A DNA stretch of 64,000 nucleotides from Mycolicibacter longobardus (GCF_002102265.1 NZ_LQPG01000027.1:53850-117849); one strand, 5' to 3'. Shown: positions 12,557 through 21,991, numbered from the stretch's first letter. Numbers and translations are program-made. The notes: generated by a model from the letters alone, not told the origin.

Positions 12557-13546
12557 TCAGAACAGCGAGATCTGCTCGCCGGCGGCCCCGGCGTCGACGA
12601 ACTCCTCGATGCCGGTGCCGTCAACCACGCGATCGACGCACGCCATGAAGTCCTGATCGGAGACCGTCGGCACGCCGAGTTCCCGCGCCTGGTAGCCCTT
12701 GCCCTGCTCGGGCCGATCCTCGTTGCAGATCACCAGCGAGGTGTGGGTGTCGACGACGTCGCTGTAGGCCAGCCCGGCATGCAGGATGCGTTCGACGAGT
12801 TCCTCGTGGGTGCGGGTGCACTCCGCTGACAGCGCCACCCGCATGCCCTGCACCAGCGGACGGCCGCGTATGTAGCGGCCGGGGTTGAGGTAGGCGCACG
12901 GCATCCGTGACGCCAGCGCCTTGAGCGGCCGCAGTTCGTCGTGGGTGATCCGGCCGTTGGGCCAGCGGCTGCGGGTCACCGGCCGCACCGGCAGCCACAC
13001 ATCCCGCTCCCGGGCTCGCTGCAGGGCGGGCTCCAGCACCCCGGCCAACACCCGGGCGTCGTCAAGCGCGTCGTGCGCCCGAGTCTGCACCACGCCCCAG
13101 TGCGCGGCCAGCGTCTGCAACCGCAGGTTGGCCAGCCCCAGGTCCAGCCGCCGGGCCAGCTCCAGGGTGCACATCACCGAGTCGACGGGCAGCTCGGCGC
13201 CGGCCATCTCGGCTTCGGCCGCCAGGAACGTGTAATCGAAGGCCACGTTGTGCGCCACCAGGGTGCGGCCGGCCAGCAGCGCGGCGACCTCGTCGACGAC
13301 GTCGGCGAACTGCGGCTGGCCCGCCAGCATCTCGGCGGTGAGGCCGTGCACGTGGGTGGGGCCCGGGTCGGTGCCCGGGTTGAGCAGATGCGACACCGAT
13401 CGCTCCACCCGGCCGTCGGCGTCGAGTGCCAGGGCGGCCACGCTGAGCACGCGGGCCTGCCCGGGCCGGAATCCCGACGTCTCCACGTCCACGACGACCC
13501 AGCCGTCGCCGGACTCGCGGGCCGGGCGACCCCACCGAGCAGTCAT
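12557..13546 (-). CDS. DEDDh exonuclease with BRCT domain (DnaQ-like, Rv3711c-type)
   Basis: The 329 residues match Rv3711c in size and layout. An epsilon-type 3'-5' exonuclease comes first: VVVDVETSG (D20, E22), HNVAFDYTFL, and HDALDDARV for the DEDDh residues. A C-terminal region of about 100 residues ends in a BRCT-like fold (GMRVALSAECTRTHEELVERI, LVICNEDRPEQGKGYQARELGVPTVSDQDF). The ATG at 13546 gives MTARWG; the much longer open frame upstream is only the antisense of murT. A proofreading or repair nuclease role is likely. Confidence 0.88.
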   Translation of the reverse strand: MTARWGRPARESGDGWVVVDVETSGFRPGQARVLSVAALALDADGRVERSVSHLLNPGTDPGPTHVHGLTAEMLAGQPQFADVVDEVAALLAGRTLVAHNVAFDYTFLAAEAEMAGAELPVDSVMCTLELARRLDLGLANLRLQTLAAHWGVVQTRAHDALDDARVLAGVLEPALQRARERDVWLPVRPVTRSRWPNGRITHDELRPLKALASRMPCAYLNPGRYIRGRPLVQGMRVALSAECTRTHEELVERILHAGLAYSDVVDTHTSLVICNEDRPEQGKGYQARELGVPTVSDQDFMACVDRVVDGTGIEEFVDAGAAGEQISLF

Positions 13547-13621
13547 GCCATGAGGATGGCATGCCGGTCGGACGATGGCCGGGCGGCGAGGGCCCGTGTC
13601 GGGGCAATTTAAACTCACCGG

Positions 13622-14848
13622 GTGATCACCGCCCGTGGACGCCTCGCGCTCGCCGCCGGAGCAGGCGCCCGGTGGGCGTCGCGCGTCACCGGCCGCGGCG
13701 CCGGCGCGATGATCGGCGGCCTGGTCGCGATGACGCTGGACCGCTCGATTCTGCGTCAGCTCGGCACCGGACGGCGCACCGCGATCGTCACCGGGACCAA
13801 CGGCAAGTCCACCACCACGCGCATGATCGCCGCCGCATTGGCGGACCTGGGGTCGGTGGCCACCAACTCCGAGGGCGCCAACATGGACGCCGGGCTGGTG
13901 TCGGCGCTGGCCGTCGACCGAACCGCCGGGCTGGCAGCACTCGAGGTCGACGAGATGCACGTCCCACACGTGCTGGACGCGGTGGACGCCGCGGTGATCG
14001 TGCTGCTCAACCTGTCCCGGGATCAGCTGGACCGGGTCGGTGAGATCAACGCCGTGGAGCGGGCGCTGCGCGCCGGCCTGGCCCGTCATCCGCAGACGGT
14101 GGTGGTGGCCAACTGCGACGACGTGCTGATGACCTCGGCCGCCTACGACTCCCCCAACGTGGTCTGGGTGGCCGCGGGCGCCGGCTGGTCGGGCGACTCG
14201 GTCAGTTGTCCGCGCAGCGGCGAGGTGATCGATCGCCGCGACGGCCACTGGCAGTCCTCCGGAATCGACTTCAGCCGGCCCACCCCGCAGTGGTGGTTCG
14301 ACGACGACTCGCTCTACGGACCGGACGGGCTGGTGCTGCCGATGCGGCTCGCGCTGCCCGGCACCGTCAACCGCGGCAACGCCGCCCAGGCCGTCGCCGC
14401 CGCGGTCGCCCTGGGCGCCGATCCCGTCAAAGCGGTGGCCGCCGTCTCCGCGGTCGATGAGGTGGCCGGCCGCTACCGCCGCGTGCAGGTCGGCGACCAC
14501 AGCGTGCGGATGCTGCTGGCCAAGAACCCGGCCGGCTGGCAGGAGGCACTGTCGATGGTCGACAAGCATGCCGCCGGGGTGGTGATCGCCGTCAACGGGC
14601 AGGTGCCCGACGGGGAGGACCTGTCCTGGCTGTGGGACGTGCGCTTCGAGCACTTCGAGGACACCGCCGTGGTAGCCGCCGGCGAGCGCGGCACCGACCT
14701 GGCGGTGCGGCTGGGCTACGCCGGGGTGCAGCACACCCTGGTGCACGACACCCTGGAGGCGATCGCGTCCTGCCCGCCCGGGGAGGTCGAGGTGGTCGCC
14801 AACTACACCGCGTTCCTGCAACTGCAGCGGAGGTTGGGCGACTCATGA
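13622..14848 (+). CDS. murT: MurT, lipid II isoglutaminyl synthase, glutamate-binding subunit
   Basis: MurT is a Mur-ligase-like ATPase that, with GatD, amidates the D-Glu of lipid II to D-isoglutamine. The 408 residues have the ATP loop TGTNGKSTTT (57-66), the NSEGANMDAGLVSAL stretch, and the DUF1727 C-terminal domain with AKNPAGWQEAL. The zinc-ribbon region that carries two CxxC pairs in firmicute MurT reads SCPRSGEVI (C196) and HWQSSGIDF here, so three of four Cys are missing. GTG 13622 is the start. The gene overlaps gatD by four bases. Confidence 0.93.
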   Translation: MITARGRLALAAGAGARWASRVTGRGAGAMIGGLVAMTLDRSILRQLGTGRRTAIVTGTNGKSTTTRMIAAALADLGSVATNSEGANMDAGLVSALAVDRTAGLAALEVDEMHVPHVLDAVDAAVIVLLNLSRDQLDRVGEINAVERALRAGLARHPQTVVVANCDDVLMTSAAYDSPNVVWVAAGAGWSGDSVSCPRSGEVIDRRDGHWQSSGIDFSRPTPQWWFDDDSLYGPDGLVLPMRLALPGTVNRGNAAQAVAAAVALGADPVKAVAAVSAVDEVAGRYRRVQVGDHSVRMLLAKNPAGWQEALSMVDKHAAGVVIAVNGQVPDGEDLSWLWDVRFEHFEDTAVVAAGERGTDLAVRLGYAGVQHTLVHDTLEAIASCPPGEVEVVANYTAFLQLQRRLGDS

Positions 14849-15564
14849 GCAGGTCTGACCCGGTGCGGATCGGGCTGGTACTGCCCGATGTGATGGGCAC
14901 CTACGGTGACAGCGGCAACGCGGTGGTGCTGCGGCAACGGCTGCTGCTGCGCGGGATTCCCGCCGAGATCGTCGAGATCACCCTGGCAGACCCGGTGCCC
15001 GAATCCCTGGACCTCTACACCCTGGGCGGCGCCGAGGATTACGCCCAGCGGCTGGCCACCCGGCATCTGATCACCCACCCCGGATTGCAGCGGGCAGCCG
15101 AGCGCGGGGCGCCTGTCCTGGCGATCTGCGCGGCCGTCCAGGTGCTCGGGGCCTGGTATGAGACCTCGGCCGGGGAACGGGTCGACGGGGTCGGTCTGCT
15201 GGATGTGACCACCTCTCCGCAGGACGTCCGCACCATCGGCGAGGTGGTCGGCACTCCGCTGTTGGCGGGGTTGTCGCAGCCGCTCACCGGCTTCGAGAAC
15301 CACCGCGGCGGCACCGTGCTGGGTGCGTCGGCGGCACCCCTGTCGAAGGTGACCAAGGGCGCGGGCAACAAGGCCGGCGACGGGTTCGACGGCGTGGTGC
15401 AGGGCAGCGTCGTCGCCACCTATCTGCACGGGCCGTGCCTGGCCCGCAACCCGGAGCTGGCCGATCTGCTGCTGTCGAAGGTGGTCGGCGAGCTGGCGCC
15501 GCTGGAACTGCCCGAAGTGGATGTGTTGCGTCGCGAACGTCTGGCCGCGCCCCGGCGGGTCTGA
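14845..15564 (+). CDS. gatD: GatD, glutamine amidotransferase subunit of lipid II isoglutaminyl synthase
   Basis: A 239-residue CobB/CobQ-type class I glutaminase that releases ammonia for MurT. The nucleophile is C95 in AICAAVQVLG and the catalytic His is H195 in YLHGPCLARN. The ATG at 14845 overlaps the murT stop (ATGA), which fits an obligate two-subunit complex. It corresponds to Rv3713 (cobQ2). Sequence conservation is complete across the family length. Confidence 0.94.
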   Translation: MSRSDPVRIGLVLPDVMGTYGDSGNAVVLRQRLLLRGIPAEIVEITLADPVPESLDLYTLGGAEDYAQRLATRHLITHPGLQRAAERGAPVLAICAAVQVLGAWYETSAGERVDGVGLLDVTTSPQDVRTIGEVVGTPLLAGLSQPLTGFENHRGGTVLGASAAPLSKVTKGAGNKAGDGFDGVVQGSVVATYLHGPCLARNPELADLLLSKVVGELAPLELPEVDVLRRERLAAPRRV

Positions 15565-15577
15565 CTACGGTCGGACT

Positions 15578-16879
15578 ATGACCGATCAGAGGGCCGATCA
15601 GAGCGCCGTTGCGCAAGCCGCGATCGGTATCTCGCAGCGGCTCTACGACCACCTTGCCGAGACGATCGGTGTCATCGAGGATCTGGTCGCCAGGGAGTCA
15701 CCGGAGTTGACCGGAGACTCACCGCTGCTGCAACTGCTGCATGAGACCGTGGCCGCGAACGTCGACGCGTACTTCTCGGCGATCCGGCACAACATCCCGG
15801 TCGCGGAGATCGCCGCGCCCCCCGTCGCGCTCGAACACGCCCGCCGGCTGGCCCAGCGCGGGGTGCCGGTGAACGCGTTGGTGCGTGGTTACCGGCTGGG
15901 GCACTCGGAGGCGCTGCGGCTGGTACTCGAGGAGATCCGCGCCGCCGAGCTGGAGCCGGATCTGAGCCTGAGTGTGCTGGGCACGATGTCGACGCTGATG
16001 TTCGGCTATATCGACGAGATGTCGCAGCAGGTGGTCGCCGTCTACCAGGCCGAGCGGGAACGCTGGCTGGAGAGTCGAAATGCGGTGCGCGCCTTGCGGG
16101 TCCGTGAGATCCTGGCCGGCGAGAGCCTGGACGTCGACGCGATGACGACCGCGATCCGCTACCCGCTGCGGCGCACTCACGTCGCAGTGGTCGTGTGGTA
16201 CCCGGAAGCCGGCGGGGACAAGCTGGCCGCGGCGGAGGGTTTCATCAAACAGCTCGCCGACACGCTGGCGGTGCATGGTCCGCCGCTGTTCGTCCCAGCC
16301 GACAGCACCACCGGGTGGGCGTGGCTTCCGCTGCCGTCGGCCGCCGGGGGCGACCCCGGAGCCGACGTGGTGCAACACATCCGCGCCTGCGCGCAAACCG
16401 CGGACGGCGAACCGTGGGTGGCGATCGGTGATCCGCTGCCCGGCGTGGAGGGCTTCCGACGATCCCATCAGCAGGCCCTGGCGGCACACACGCTGGCGGT
16501 CGCCTCGGGTGCGGCCGCGAATCGCGTCACCGCGGCCGGTGATCCCGGCCTCTCTGCCGCCGCACTGCTCGGCGGTGACAATCTGGCCGCTGCACGGGCC
16601 TGGGTGACCGAGGTGCTCGGCCCGCTGGCCTGCGACACCGAGGGCGACGAGCGCCTGCGCGACACCCTGCGGGTGTTCCTGCGGACCGGTTCCAGCTTCA
16701 AGGCGGCCGGCGAGCAGCTGCACTTCCACGTCAACACCATGAAGTACCGGGTGCAGCGCGCGATCGAACGCCGCGGCCGCCCGATCGCCGAAGACCGCCT
16801 CGACGTCGAGATCGCCCTGCTGCTCTGTCAGTGGTACGGAACGAGCGTGTTGTCGCCCTTGTCTCCCGGAGACGAATAG
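15578..16879 (+). CDS. PucR-family (CdaR-like) transcriptional regulator
   Basis: The 433-residue protein has an N-terminal helical sensor region (residues about 15-170), a GGDEF-like middle segment, and a C-terminal PucR helix-turn-helix. The last is typical: LRDTLRVFLRTGSSFKAAGEQLHFHVNTMKYRVQRAIE. The ATG at 15578 is preferred over an in-frame ATG at 15521 inside gatD. It sits directly upstream of alkB-rubA1-rubA2-rubB on the same strand, so it is the obvious candidate regulator of alkane oxidation. PucR regulators are usually activators that respond to metabolites. Confidence 0.85.
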   Translation: MTDQRADQSAVAQAAIGISQRLYDHLAETIGVIEDLVARESPELTGDSPLLQLLHETVAANVDAYFSAIRHNIPVAEIAAPPVALEHARRLAQRGVPVNALVRGYRLGHSEALRLVLEEIRAAELEPDLSLSVLGTMSTLMFGYIDEMSQQVVAVYQAERERWLESRNAVRALRVREILAGESLDVDAMTTAIRYPLRRTHVAVVVWYPEAGGDKLAAAEGFIKQLADTLAVHGPPLFVPADSTTGWAWLPLPSAAGGDPGADVVQHIRACAQTADGEPWVAIGDPLPGVEGFRRSHQQALAAHTLAVASGAAANRVTAAGDPGLSAAALLGGDNLAAARAWVTEVLGPLACDTEGDERLRDTLRVFLRTGSSFKAAGEQLHFHVNTMKYRVQRAIERRGRPIAEDRLDVEIALLLCQWYGTSVLSPLSPGDE

Positions 16880-16984
16880 CCGGCCGAATTCCAGCCGCTC
16901 GGGACGAGCGAGCACCCAGCGGCGCTACCTAACGTCAGTCACATCCAAAAACATGGTGTGACCACGACGAAAGGTTGAAATGCG

Positions 16985-18208
16985 ATGAGCACCGAAGTGG
17001 CCGGCAAACCGGCGATCTGGCAGGACAAGAAACGTCACCTGTGGCTGTTGGGCCTGATAGTGCCCACCATGATGTTTCTGGTGCTGCCGCTGGTGTGGGC
17101 GATGAACAAGGCCGGCTGGCACACCGCGGCGCAGCTGCCGTTGTACATCGGGCCGATCCTGCTCTACGTGATCCTGCCGGTGCTCGACCTGTGGATCGGG
17201 GCCGACGGACAGAACCCGCCGGATGAGGTGATGGCCGCGCTGGAGAACGACAAGTACTACCGGTACGCGACCTACGCCTACATCCCCTTCCAGTACGCCA
17301 GCGCCATCCTGGGCGCCTACCTGTTCACCGCGTCGGACCTGGGCTGGCTGGGCTTCGACGGATCGCTGGGCTGGCTGGGCAAGATCGGCGTGGCGATGTC
17401 GGCGGCGACGGTGGCCGGAGTGGGTATCAACACCGCCCACGAGTTGGGTCACAAGCGGGAGTCGCTGGAGCGGTGGCTGGGCAAGATCACCCTGGCCCAG
17501 GTCTGCTACGGGCACTTCTACGTCGAGCACAACCGCGGCCACCACGTGCGGGTGGCCACCCCCGAGGACCCGGCTTCGGCCCGCTTCGGTGAGACGTTCT
17601 GGGAGTTCCTGCCGCGCAGCACCTGGGGCGGCATCCGCTCGGCGTGGGAGCTGGAGGCGGCTCGGATTCGCCGGACCGGCAAGAACCCGTGGGACCCGCG
17701 TACCTGGCCGGGCAACGACGTACTCAACGCGCTGGCCATGTCGGTGCTGTTCTGGGGCGTGATGATCGCGGTGTTCGGTGTCGCGCTGATCCCCTACGTG
17801 CTGATCAACGCCTTCTACGGGTCGTCGCTGTTGGAGTCGGTGAACTACCTTGAGCACTACGGGCTGGTGCGCCAGAAGCAGGCCAGCGGCCGCTACGAGC
17901 GCTGCACACCGCAGCACAGCTGGAACTCCGACCACATGGTCACCAACCTGTTCCTCTACCACCTGCAGCGGCACAGCGACCACCACGCGAACCCGACCCG
18001 GCGCTACCAGACGCTGCGCAGCTTCGAGGACTCGCCGAACCTGCCGGCCGGCTACGGGGCCCTGATCGGGGTGACCTACTTCCCGCAGGTGTGGCGCAAG
18101 CTGATGGACCACCGGGTGCTCGAGCACTACAACGGCGACATCACCCTGGCCAACATCTCGCCGCGCCGCCGGGAGAAGATCCTGGCCCGCTACCAGGCGG
18201 CAGCCTGA
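16985..18208 (+). CDS. alkB: AlkB, membrane alkane 1-monooxygenase
   Basis: AlkB is the integral-membrane diiron enzyme that hydroxylates n-alkanes at the terminal carbon. The 407-residue protein has several hydrophobic helices in its first half and all the family histidine motifs: HELGH (152-156), EHNRGHH (181-187), NYLEHYG (287-293) and LQRHSDHH (327-334). Rubredoxin genes follow with overlapping start and stop codons. The 105-bp gap to the PucR gene (16880-16984) holds the presumed promoter. M. tuberculosis carries alkB elsewhere (Rv3252c). Confidence 0.97.
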   Translation: MSTEVAGKPAIWQDKKRHLWLLGLIVPTMMFLVLPLVWAMNKAGWHTAAQLPLYIGPILLYVILPVLDLWIGADGQNPPDEVMAALENDKYYRYATYAYIPFQYASAILGAYLFTASDLGWLGFDGSLGWLGKIGVAMSAATVAGVGINTAHELGHKRESLERWLGKITLAQVCYGHFYVEHNRGHHVRVATPEDPASARFGETFWEFLPRSTWGGIRSAWELEAARIRRTGKNPWDPRTWPGNDVLNALAMSVLFWGVMIAVFGVALIPYVLINAFYGSSLLESVNYLEHYGLVRQKQASGRYERCTPQHSWNSDHMVTNLFLYHLQRHSDHHANPTRRYQTLRSFEDSPNLPAGYGALIGVTYFPQVWRKLMDHRVLEHYNGDITLANISPRRREKILARYQAAA

Positions 18209-18381
18209 TGGCCGGCTATGAGTGCCCGGGCTGCGGCTACGTCTACGACGAGGCCACCGGGGAGCCCCGAGAGGGGTTCCCCGCCGGCACGCCCTGGCAG
18301 CAGGTTCCCGACGACTGGACCTGCCCGGACTGCGCGGTACGCGAAAAACTGGATTTCGAACTGATCGGAGAGAACTCATGA
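18208..18381 (+). CDS. rubA1: Rubredoxin RubA1 (AlkG1-like)
   Basis: A 57-residue rubredoxin with its iron held by the cysteines of [12 protein letters not shown] and [16 protein letters not shown]. Compared with the next gene, one extra residue including an Arg follows the second CxxC. That feature marks AlkG1-type rubredoxins, which are reported not to donate electrons to the hydroxylase directly. The start ATG overlaps the alkB stop (TGATG). It is too short to be found by length alone but is unmistakable. Confidence 0.93.
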   Translation: MAGYECPGCGYVYDEATGEPREGFPAGTPWQQVPDDWTCPDCAVREKLDFELIGENS

Positions 18382-18560
18382 ACGACTACAAACTGTTCCG
18401 CTGCCTGCAGTGCGGCTTCGAGTACGACGAGGCGCTGGGCTGGCCGGAGGACGGCATCGAGCCCGGCACCCGGTGGGCCGACATCCCCGAGGACTGGAGC
18501 TGCCCGGACTGCGGAGCGGCCAAGGCCGACTTCGAGATGGTGGAAGTGGCCCGGTCATGA
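18378..18560 (+). CDS. rubA2: Rubredoxin RubA2 (AlkG2-like), electron donor to AlkB
   Basis: A 60-residue rubredoxin with [19 protein letters not shown] and [17 protein letters not shown]. The second CxxCG lacks the Arg insertion and so looks like the AlkG2 type that transfers electrons from rubredoxin reductase to AlkB. It overlaps rubA1 upstream and rubB downstream by four bases each (ATGA), giving tight coupling. Confidence 0.93.
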   Translation: MNDYKLFRCLQCGFEYDEALGWPEDGIEPGTRWADIPEDWSCPDCGAAKADFEMVEVARS

Positions 18561-19729
18561 GCGGCGTGGTCATCGTCGGGGCGGGCCTGGCGGCGGTTCG
18601 CACCGCCGAACAACTCCGCCGCAACGGCTACCGCGATCCGATCACCATCGTCGGCGCCGAAGCGCACGCACCGTATGACCGTCCGCCACTGTCCAAGGAG
18701 ATGCTGCGCGGCGAGGTCGAGACTGTGGCGCTCAAGCCGGCCGCGTTCTACGAGGACAACGGCATCACCTTGCGGCTCGGCTGCCCGGCCCGCACCGTCG
18801 ACGCGGCGGCCCACACCGTGACGCTGGCCGACGGGGAGGTGCTGGGCTACGACCAGCTGGTGATCGCCACCGGCCTGGTGCCCCAACGTATTCCGTCCTT
18901 TGGCGACCTGGACGGCATCTTTGTGCTGCGCTCGCTCGACGACTGCGTGGCGCTTCGCCACCGTGCGGCGGGCGCGCGGCGCGCCGTCGTGATCGGCGCG
19001 GGTTTCATCGGGTGTGAGGTCTCGGCCAGCCTGCGCAACTCCGGTGTCGAGGTGGTGCTGGTGGAGCCGCAGGCCACCCCGCTGGCATCCGTATTGGGTG
19101 AGCAGGTCGGGGCATTGATCACCCGGTTGCACCAGGACGAGGGTGTTGACGTGCGCACCGGCGTGCGGGTGGACTCCGTCTCCGGCGGCGAATGCATCGA
19201 GTCAGTGACACTGTCCGACGGGTCGGTCATCGAGGCCGACCTGGTGGTCGTCGGCATCGGGTCACGCCCCGCGGCGGACTGGCTGGCGGGCAGTGATGTC
19301 GCCGTGGCCGACGGCGTCGTCTGCGACGCGGTCGGGCGGACCAGCGCCGGTGACGTCTGGGCTATCGGCGACGTGGCGTCCTGGCGGGACGAGACCGGCG
19401 CCCAGATCCGCGTCGAACACTGGAGCAACGTCGCCGAACAGGCCAGGACCCTGGTGTCAGCGATGTTGGGTTCGGCGGCGCCGGCTCAAGCGGGCGTGCC
19501 GTACTTCTGGAGCGACCAGTACGACGTCAAGATCCAGTGCCTGGGTCGTCCGCGGACCGGCGACACCGTGCATCTCGTGGAAGATGACGGCCGCCGCTTT
19601 CTCGCCTACTACGAGCGCGACGGGGTGCTGGTCGGTGTGGTGGGCGCGGGCATCCCGGAGAAGGTCCGGTCGGCCCGCGCCAAGATCGCGGCCGGAGCGG
19701 CGATCTCCGAAGTGCTGCAACCGGTTTAG
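18557..19729 (+). CDS. rubB: Rubredoxin reductase (FAD/NAD-dependent)
   Basis: This 390-residue flavoprotein has the FAD motif [11 protein letters not shown] at residues 4-14, a second Rossmann motif [11 protein letters not shown] for NAD(P)H, and [10 protein letters not shown] for the flavin. The FAD/NAD pyrophosphate-link fold and the C-terminal domain match the AlkT/ferredoxin-reductase family. It passes electrons from NAD(P)H to RubA2 and then AlkB. ATG 18557 overlaps the rubA2 stop. It ends the operon, its stop overlapping the convergent DUF559 remnant. Confidence 0.93.
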   Translation: MSGVVIVGAGLAAVRTAEQLRRNGYRDPITIVGAEAHAPYDRPPLSKEMLRGEVETVALKPAAFYEDNGITLRLGCPARTVDAAAHTVTLADGEVLGYDQLVIATGLVPQRIPSFGDLDGIFVLRSLDDCVALRHRAAGARRAVVIGAGFIGCEVSASLRNSGVEVVLVEPQATPLASVLGEQVGALITRLHQDEGVDVRTGVRVDSVSGGECIESVTLSDGSVIEADLVVVGIGSRPAADWLAGSDVAVADGVVCDAVGRTSAGDVWAIGDVASWRDETGAQIRVEHWSNVAEQARTLVSAMLGSAAPAQAGVPYFWSDQYDVKIQCLGRPRTGDTVHLVEDDGRRFLAYYERDGVLVGVVGAGIPEKVRSARAKIAAGAAISEVLQPV

Positions 19730-20067
19730 GGGCGCCAGCCACGGGAGAGCAGGGCATTCCGGGTACGCCGAATGACGTCGACGGGATCGTCCTCATTGAT
19801 CACCCGGATATTGATCCAGCCCATGCTTTCCAGCTTGCGCTGGCGCTTGTGGTCCTTGACGTACTGCGGGCGGTCCTTCTGGTGGTGGTCCCCGTCGTAC
19901 TCGGCGGAAACCCGGTAGTCCTCCCAACCCATATCGAGAAAGGCGAACGGCCAGTAGCGGCCGTCATACACCGGGATCTGGGTGGTGGGGATGGGTAAGC
20001 CCGCATCGATCAGCAGCAGCCGCAGCCAGGTCTCCTTGGGTGAGGCGGCGCCAGATTCTGCGGGCAC
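19726..20067 (-). pseudogene. 5'-truncated DUF559 (Vsr-like nuclease fold) gene, Rv3714c-like
   Basis: The 113 codons encode only the C-terminal half of a DUF559 protein. Visible parts are ETWLRLLLIDAGLPIPTTQ, FLDMGWEDYRVSAEYDGDHHQ, and KDHKRQRKLESMGWINIRV, with the D, E/D and QxR residues of the Vsr-like endonuclease fold. Mycobacterial members near recR such as Rv3714c are close to 300 residues. The upstream half is missing, and a palindrome (20083-20139) and recR occupy that place. A GTG at 20067 could start translation, so a short product is possible. Confidence 0.6.
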
Positions 20068-20082
20068 CGTCTGACACCCCGC

Positions 20083-20139
20083 CGAGACCGACGTTTTGCA
20101 GGAAAAGTGCGAGAAGCGACCTGCAAAACGTCGGTTTCG
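20083..20139. repeat. Intergenic palindrome, family shared with 41192-41250
   Basis: Arms 20083-20102 and 20120-20139 pair over 20 bp with one G/T mismatch (left arm CGAGACCGACGTTTTGCAGG). The 17-base loop contains AAAAGTGCGAG. It lies 15 bases after the recR stop. Both the arms and the loop segment match the palindrome at 41192, which makes it a dispersed repeat rather than a chance hairpin. It may work as a terminator for recR. Confidence 0.85.
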
Positions 20140-20154
20140 CGGGCAAAAGCAGAT

Positions 20155-20766
20155 TCAAGCCATGGCGCGGCGGCCGGTGAACGCCCGGCCCAACGTCAGC
20201 TCGTCGGCGAACTCCAGGTCACCGCCCATCGGCAGTCCGGAGGCCAGGCGCGTCACACTCAGGCCGGGGATGTCCCGCAGCATCCGCACCAAGTAGGTGG
20301 CGGTGGCCTCGCCCTCGGTGTTGGGGTCGGTGGCGATGATCACCTCGCTGACGTCGATGCCGTCGACCCGCTCCCCGACCCGGTTCAGCAGCTCGCGCAC
20401 CCGCAACTGCTCCGGCCCGATCCCCGACAACGGGTCCAGCGCGCCGCCCAGCACGTGGTAGCGGCCGCGGAACTCCCGGGTGCGCTCGATGGCGGCGACG
20501 TCCTTGGGCTCCTCGACGACGCAGATCTGGGCGAAGTCGCGGCGGGGGTCCGCACAGATCCGGCAGCGCTGCGCGTCGGAGACGTTGCCGCACACCTCGC
20601 AGAACTGCACGCCGTCGCGCACCTTGGTCAACACCGCGGTGAGCCGGTCGATCTCCGGCGGCTCCACCGACAGCAGGTGAAAGGCGATCCGCTGGGCGCT
20701 TTTGGGTCCGATGCCCGGCAGCTTGCCCAGCTCGTCGATCAGGTCCTGTACCGGACCCTCAAACAC
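20155..20766 (-). CDS. recR: Recombination mediator RecR
   Basis: RecR acts with RecO in loading RecA at gaps. The 203 residues show the HhH region ([18 protein letters not shown]), the four-Cys zinc finger (C56, C59, C68, C71) and a Toprim domain ([18 protein letters not shown]). The GTG start at 20766 abuts the ybaB stop with no gap. The neighbours ybaB and recR form the usual pair, here without dnaX directly upstream. Confidence 0.96.
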   Translation of the reverse strand: MFEGPVQDLIDELGKLPGIGPKSAQRIAFHLLSVEPPEIDRLTAVLTKVRDGVQFCEVCGNVSDAQRCRICADPRRDFAQICVVEEPKDVAAIERTREFRGRYHVLGGALDPLSGIGPEQLRVRELLNRVGERVDGIDVSEVIIATDPNTEGEATATYLVRMLRDIPGLSVTRLASGLPMGGDLEFADELTLGRAFTGRRAMA

Positions 20767-21102
20767 CTAGGCCCCCGGCACGCCGAGCGCATTGCCCATC
20801 CCGCCGGCCAGCGGTGACAGCCGCTCCTGGGCCAGGGCGTGGGCCTTCTTCGACGCGTCGGTGAGCGCTCCCACCAGCAGGTCCTGCAGCGTCTCGATGT
20901 CGCTGGGGTCGACCACCTTCGGGTCGATCTGCACGGCGAGCACCTGGCCGCTGCCGTTGGAGGTGACTTTGACCAGGCCGCCGCCGGCTTCGCCGTGCAC
21001 CTGGGCGACGGCCAGCTCCTGCTGCGCCTGCAGCAGTCGCTGCTGCATCTGCTGGGCCTGGGCCAGCAACGCCGACATGTCGGGCGGGCCTCCTGGTTGC
21101 AT
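20767..21102 (-). CDS. YbaB/EbfC-family nucleoid-associated protein
   Basis: The 111-residue protein has a long N-terminal helix ([20 protein letters not shown]) and the conserved [27 protein letters not shown] core of the YbaB family, split here at residues 36-62. It forms DNA-binding dimers and is co-oriented with recR (Rv3716c-Rv3715c pair). The two genes touch, so they are probably co-translated. Confidence 0.94.
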   Translation of the reverse strand: MQPGGPPDMSALLAQAQQMQQRLLQAQQELAVAQVHGEAGGGLVKVTSNGSGQVLAVQIDPKVVDPSDIETLQDLLVGALTDASKKAHALAQERLSPLAGGMGNALGVPGA

Positions 21103-21217
21103 GACACTCCCCTTGCGTTGTCGTCGGTGGTCTCGACTGGGTTGCGGCTTGGTTTCAGCTGGAGACCCGATGCGTGTGAGATTCCCAGCCTAGTCGGCGT
21201 CGGCCTACGTTGGCGGC

Positions 21218-21991
21218 GTGCGTGTACCAGTGCTCTCGCGTGTCGGTATCGCGATCACCACCGGCGTGGTGGTGGCCGCCGCGGTGCCGAGCGCCCCGGT
21301 GACTCCCTTGGCCTCGGCGGCGCCGCCCAACATCGCCGGCATGATCGTGTTCCTCGACCCCGGGCACAGCGGCGCAGGCGACCCCGCGGCCCTGGGACGC
21401 CAGGTGCCCAACGGCCGGGGCGGCACCAAGAACTGCCAGACCAGCGGCACCGCCACCAACTCCGGTTATCCCGAGCACAGCTTCGCCTGGGACACGACGC
21501 TGCGGATCCGGCAGGCCCTCAACTCGGCGGGGGTCCGCACCGCCATGTCCAGGGGCGATGACAATGGGCCGGCGCCGTGCGTCGACGAGCGTGCCGCGAT
21601 GGCCAACTCGCTGCACCCGAGCGCGATCGTGTCGATCCACGCCGACGGCGGCCCGGCCACCGGCCGCGGGTTTCACGTCAACTACTCCGCACCTCCGCTC
21701 AACCCGGCCCAGGAAGGCCCGGCGGTGCGGTTCGCCCAGGTGATGCGGGGACAGTTGCAGGCCGCGGGCATTCCGCCGGCCAACTACATCGGCGCCGACG
21801 GGTTGAAGGGGCGCGCCGACCTGGCCGGGCTGAACCTGGCCGAATACCCGTCGGTTCTGGTCGAGCTGGGCAACATGAAGAACCCGGCCGACGCCGCCCT
21901 GATCGAGAGTCCGGGCGGCCGGCAGCGCTACGCCGACGCCGTGGCCCGCGGCGTCGCCGCATTCCTGAGCGGCCAGGCTCTGGTGCCCTAA
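21218..21991 (+). CDS. N-acetylmuramoyl-L-alanine amidase (Ami1/Rv3717-type)
   Basis: A secreted zinc amidase that cuts peptides from muramic acid in peptidoglycan. The 257 residues have a signal peptide (IAITTGVVVAAAVPSAPVTP) and an Amidase_3 domain. Zinc ligands are H50 (DPGHSG), E86 (YPEHSF) and H141 (SIHADGG), and the catalytic Glu is E216 (LVELGNM). It lies divergent from ybaB at the same place as Rv3717. A close paralog is at 46585-47316. The start is a GTG. Confidence 0.94.
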   Translation: MRVPVLSRVGIAITTGVVVAAAVPSAPVTPLASAAPPNIAGMIVFLDPGHSGAGDPAALGRQVPNGRGGTKNCQTSGTATNSGYPEHSFAWDTTLRIRQALNSAGVRTAMSRGDDNGPAPCVDERAAMANSLHPSAIVSIHADGGPATGRGFHVNYSAPPLNPAQEGPAVRFAQVMRGQLQAAGIPPANYIGADGLKGRADLAGLNLAEYPSVLVELGNMKNPADAALIESPGGRQRYADAVARGVAAFLSGQALVP

